From Acetatifactor muris (lineage in GTDB: Bacteria; Bacillota; Clostridia; Lachnospirales; Lachnospiraceae), in assembly GCF_024623325.1 (NCBI RefSeq), contig NZ_JANJZD010000041.1, forward strand, positions 1 through 40,562: 40,562 nucleotides of DNA, read 5' to 3'. The notes beneath the pieces were generated by a model. That model saw only the letters and a program-made list of their open reading frames with translations. It did not search any database and was not told where the DNA came from. This document shows, piece after piece, positions 39,793 through 40,562 of this stretch. Position 1 is the first letter of the stretch. Every line of letters starts with the position of its first letter. The position numbers were made by a program, and so were the translations under genes.

Positions 39793-40042
39793 TTTTTCTC
39801 CTTTTGTGCACGTGGGAGCATAGCAATTACACCCACGAAACTGCATTTCGATATCTTCTATCCTGCTTTGCACAACAGTGCGGCAGTGTAAACCATAAAT
39901 TTCAGCTGCCTGCCAGAACTGTTACCCGGCAAAAGCATGTATCAACAGTTACGTTACTCCTCCCGCTGTGTATTGTCAATACTGATTTAGCCGGACAGTC
40001 ACCGTTCGACTTTCCACACCTGTAACGGTTCAGAGTATGCTG

Positions 40043-40477
40043 TCATCTGAGATACTCCTGAAGCTGCGTGAAATCCAGCTCCAGATCTTCCACAATCTCT
40101 GATCTGATAACCTCCGTAAAGTCATATACCTTCGGTTCCCCTTCCTCCCTTTCAAAATCATATATTGTAACCGTCTCCCGCCCGGGGTCAATAATCCAGT
40201 ACTCTCTGACTCCGGCGCTTCTGTAAGCCTCCAGCTTTCTGCGGCAGTCCATGACAACACTGGAAGGTGACAGCACTTCCATGACCCAGTCCGGCGCACC
40301 ATGACAGCCCTGATCATCCAGTTTATCTCTGTTGCAGGTGACAATTACATCCGGCTCCACATAATTCCATCTGTCATTTTTCAGGAATACTGCAAAGGGG
40401 GAGACATCCACTTCGCATTTTCCTCCTTTCCTCATAAATAACTTCTCGGAATCTTCAGCCCTTATTTCATGGTGCTT
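40043..40477 (-). pseudogene. 5'-broken Uma2-family (PD-(D/E)XK) endonuclease gene
   Basis: The frame reads KHHEIRAEDSEKLFMRKGGK, then VSPFAVFLKNDRWNYVEPDV, GAPDWVMEVLSPSS and AGVREYWIIDPG. This is the C-terminal two-thirds of Uma2 (DUF820) proteins, including the EPDV Asp and the core Glu in VMEVLSPSS. The family's first roughly 50 residues are missing. Homology runs upstream of the ATG at 40435 to about 40477, where a TGA stops it. No start codon with a ribosome site precedes that. A short protein from 40435 could still be made, but it would lack part of the fold. Hairpins at 40524-40559 adjoin the break. Confidence 0.7.
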
Positions 40478-40523
40478 TCAGAACCTATTTTTCAAAAATC
40501 ACCCACTTTTTTCTCAAAAACAC

Positions 40524-40559
40524 TTGACAAACCAGTCAAAAAATGCGGCGCTTCGCGCC
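40524..40559. repeat. Hairpin pair at the right window end
   Basis: TTGAC/GTCAA (40524-40539) and GGCGC-TTC-GCGCC (40547-40559). The GC stem with a TTC(G) loop next to GCATT (minus strand) recalls the CGCC-CCTTCGT-GGCG hairpin followed by CATT at 480-498. The element runs to the window edge. Confidence 0.45.
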
Positions 40560-40562
40560 CTT

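Overview
The window looks like chromosomal DNA of a gut-type Firmicute, most likely a Lachnospiraceae-like Clostridium relative. Reasons: moderate GC, strong AGGAGG ribosome sites, a TPP-riboswitch-controlled ECF thiamine S-component, PadR/HAAS-DUF4097 and PdxS/PdxT pairs, carbohydrate ABC importers run by a LytS/YesM-type two-component system, and remnants of Rpn, Uma2 and DUF4143/DUF1703 ATPase families that are common in Lachnospiraceae. The assignment rests on gene content only. I see no rRNA, tRNA, CRISPR array, integrase or intact transposase.

Layout. (1) 1-1296: a small promoter-driven operon running off the left end, then a cluster of four hairpins against the broken 5' end of an Rpn-type nuclease gene. 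(2) 1297-18190, almost all minus strand: a glycoside-utilisation locus. It runs from a GntR/LacI-type regulator through a GH38 alpha-mannosidase, a sensor kinase and AraC-type response regulator, a sugar-binding lipoprotein and two permeases, to a Gfo/Idh dehydrogenase, a 46-residue ORF, an Old-Yellow-Enzyme-type Fe-S flavoenzyme, an SDR and a fumarate-reductase-like flavoprotein. (3) 18277-20640: a TetR-controlled flavodoxin-fold reductase, then two decayed genes. (4) 20784-24165: HAAS/DUF4097 and PadR pair, then divergent pdxST. (5) 24212-28323: GT2 glycosyltransferase, HAD-CPBP fusion protein, GreA, and a stand-alone MraY-like transferase. (6) 28359-34140: an ABC-F ATPase and a P-loop kinase behind a leader that holds a promoter, a three-codon ORF and a terminator; upstream lies a TetM/EF-G-like GTPase fused to a YacP/Rae1-like NYN ribonuclease. 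(7) 34383-40562: riboswitch-thiT, an M20 peptidase, a GH120 beta-xylosidase, a HAD phosphatase and a 5'-broken Uma2 gene beside another hairpin pair.

How the genes may work together. The GH38 locus reads as import of a glycoside or oligosaccharide, removal of an alpha-mannosyl unit in the cytoplasm, and redox processing of the sugar or its aglycone by four oxidoreductases. The GntR regulator probably controls itself and GH38 through a shared AATGATATGTCAA element; the two-component system probably senses the ligand outside and drives the importer.

The most unusual candidate is the block 28393-34140. A ribosome-acting GTPase is joined to a predicted A-site mRNA endonuclease. Its stop codon lies inside the -35 box of a strong promoter, whose transcript meets an intrinsic terminator before the kinase and ABC-F genes. 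That arrangement fits ribosome-stress-responsive attenuation. A second pattern is that four separate gene remnants (Rpn, DUF4143, DUF1703, Uma2) all belong to the PD-(D/E)XK nuclease clan.
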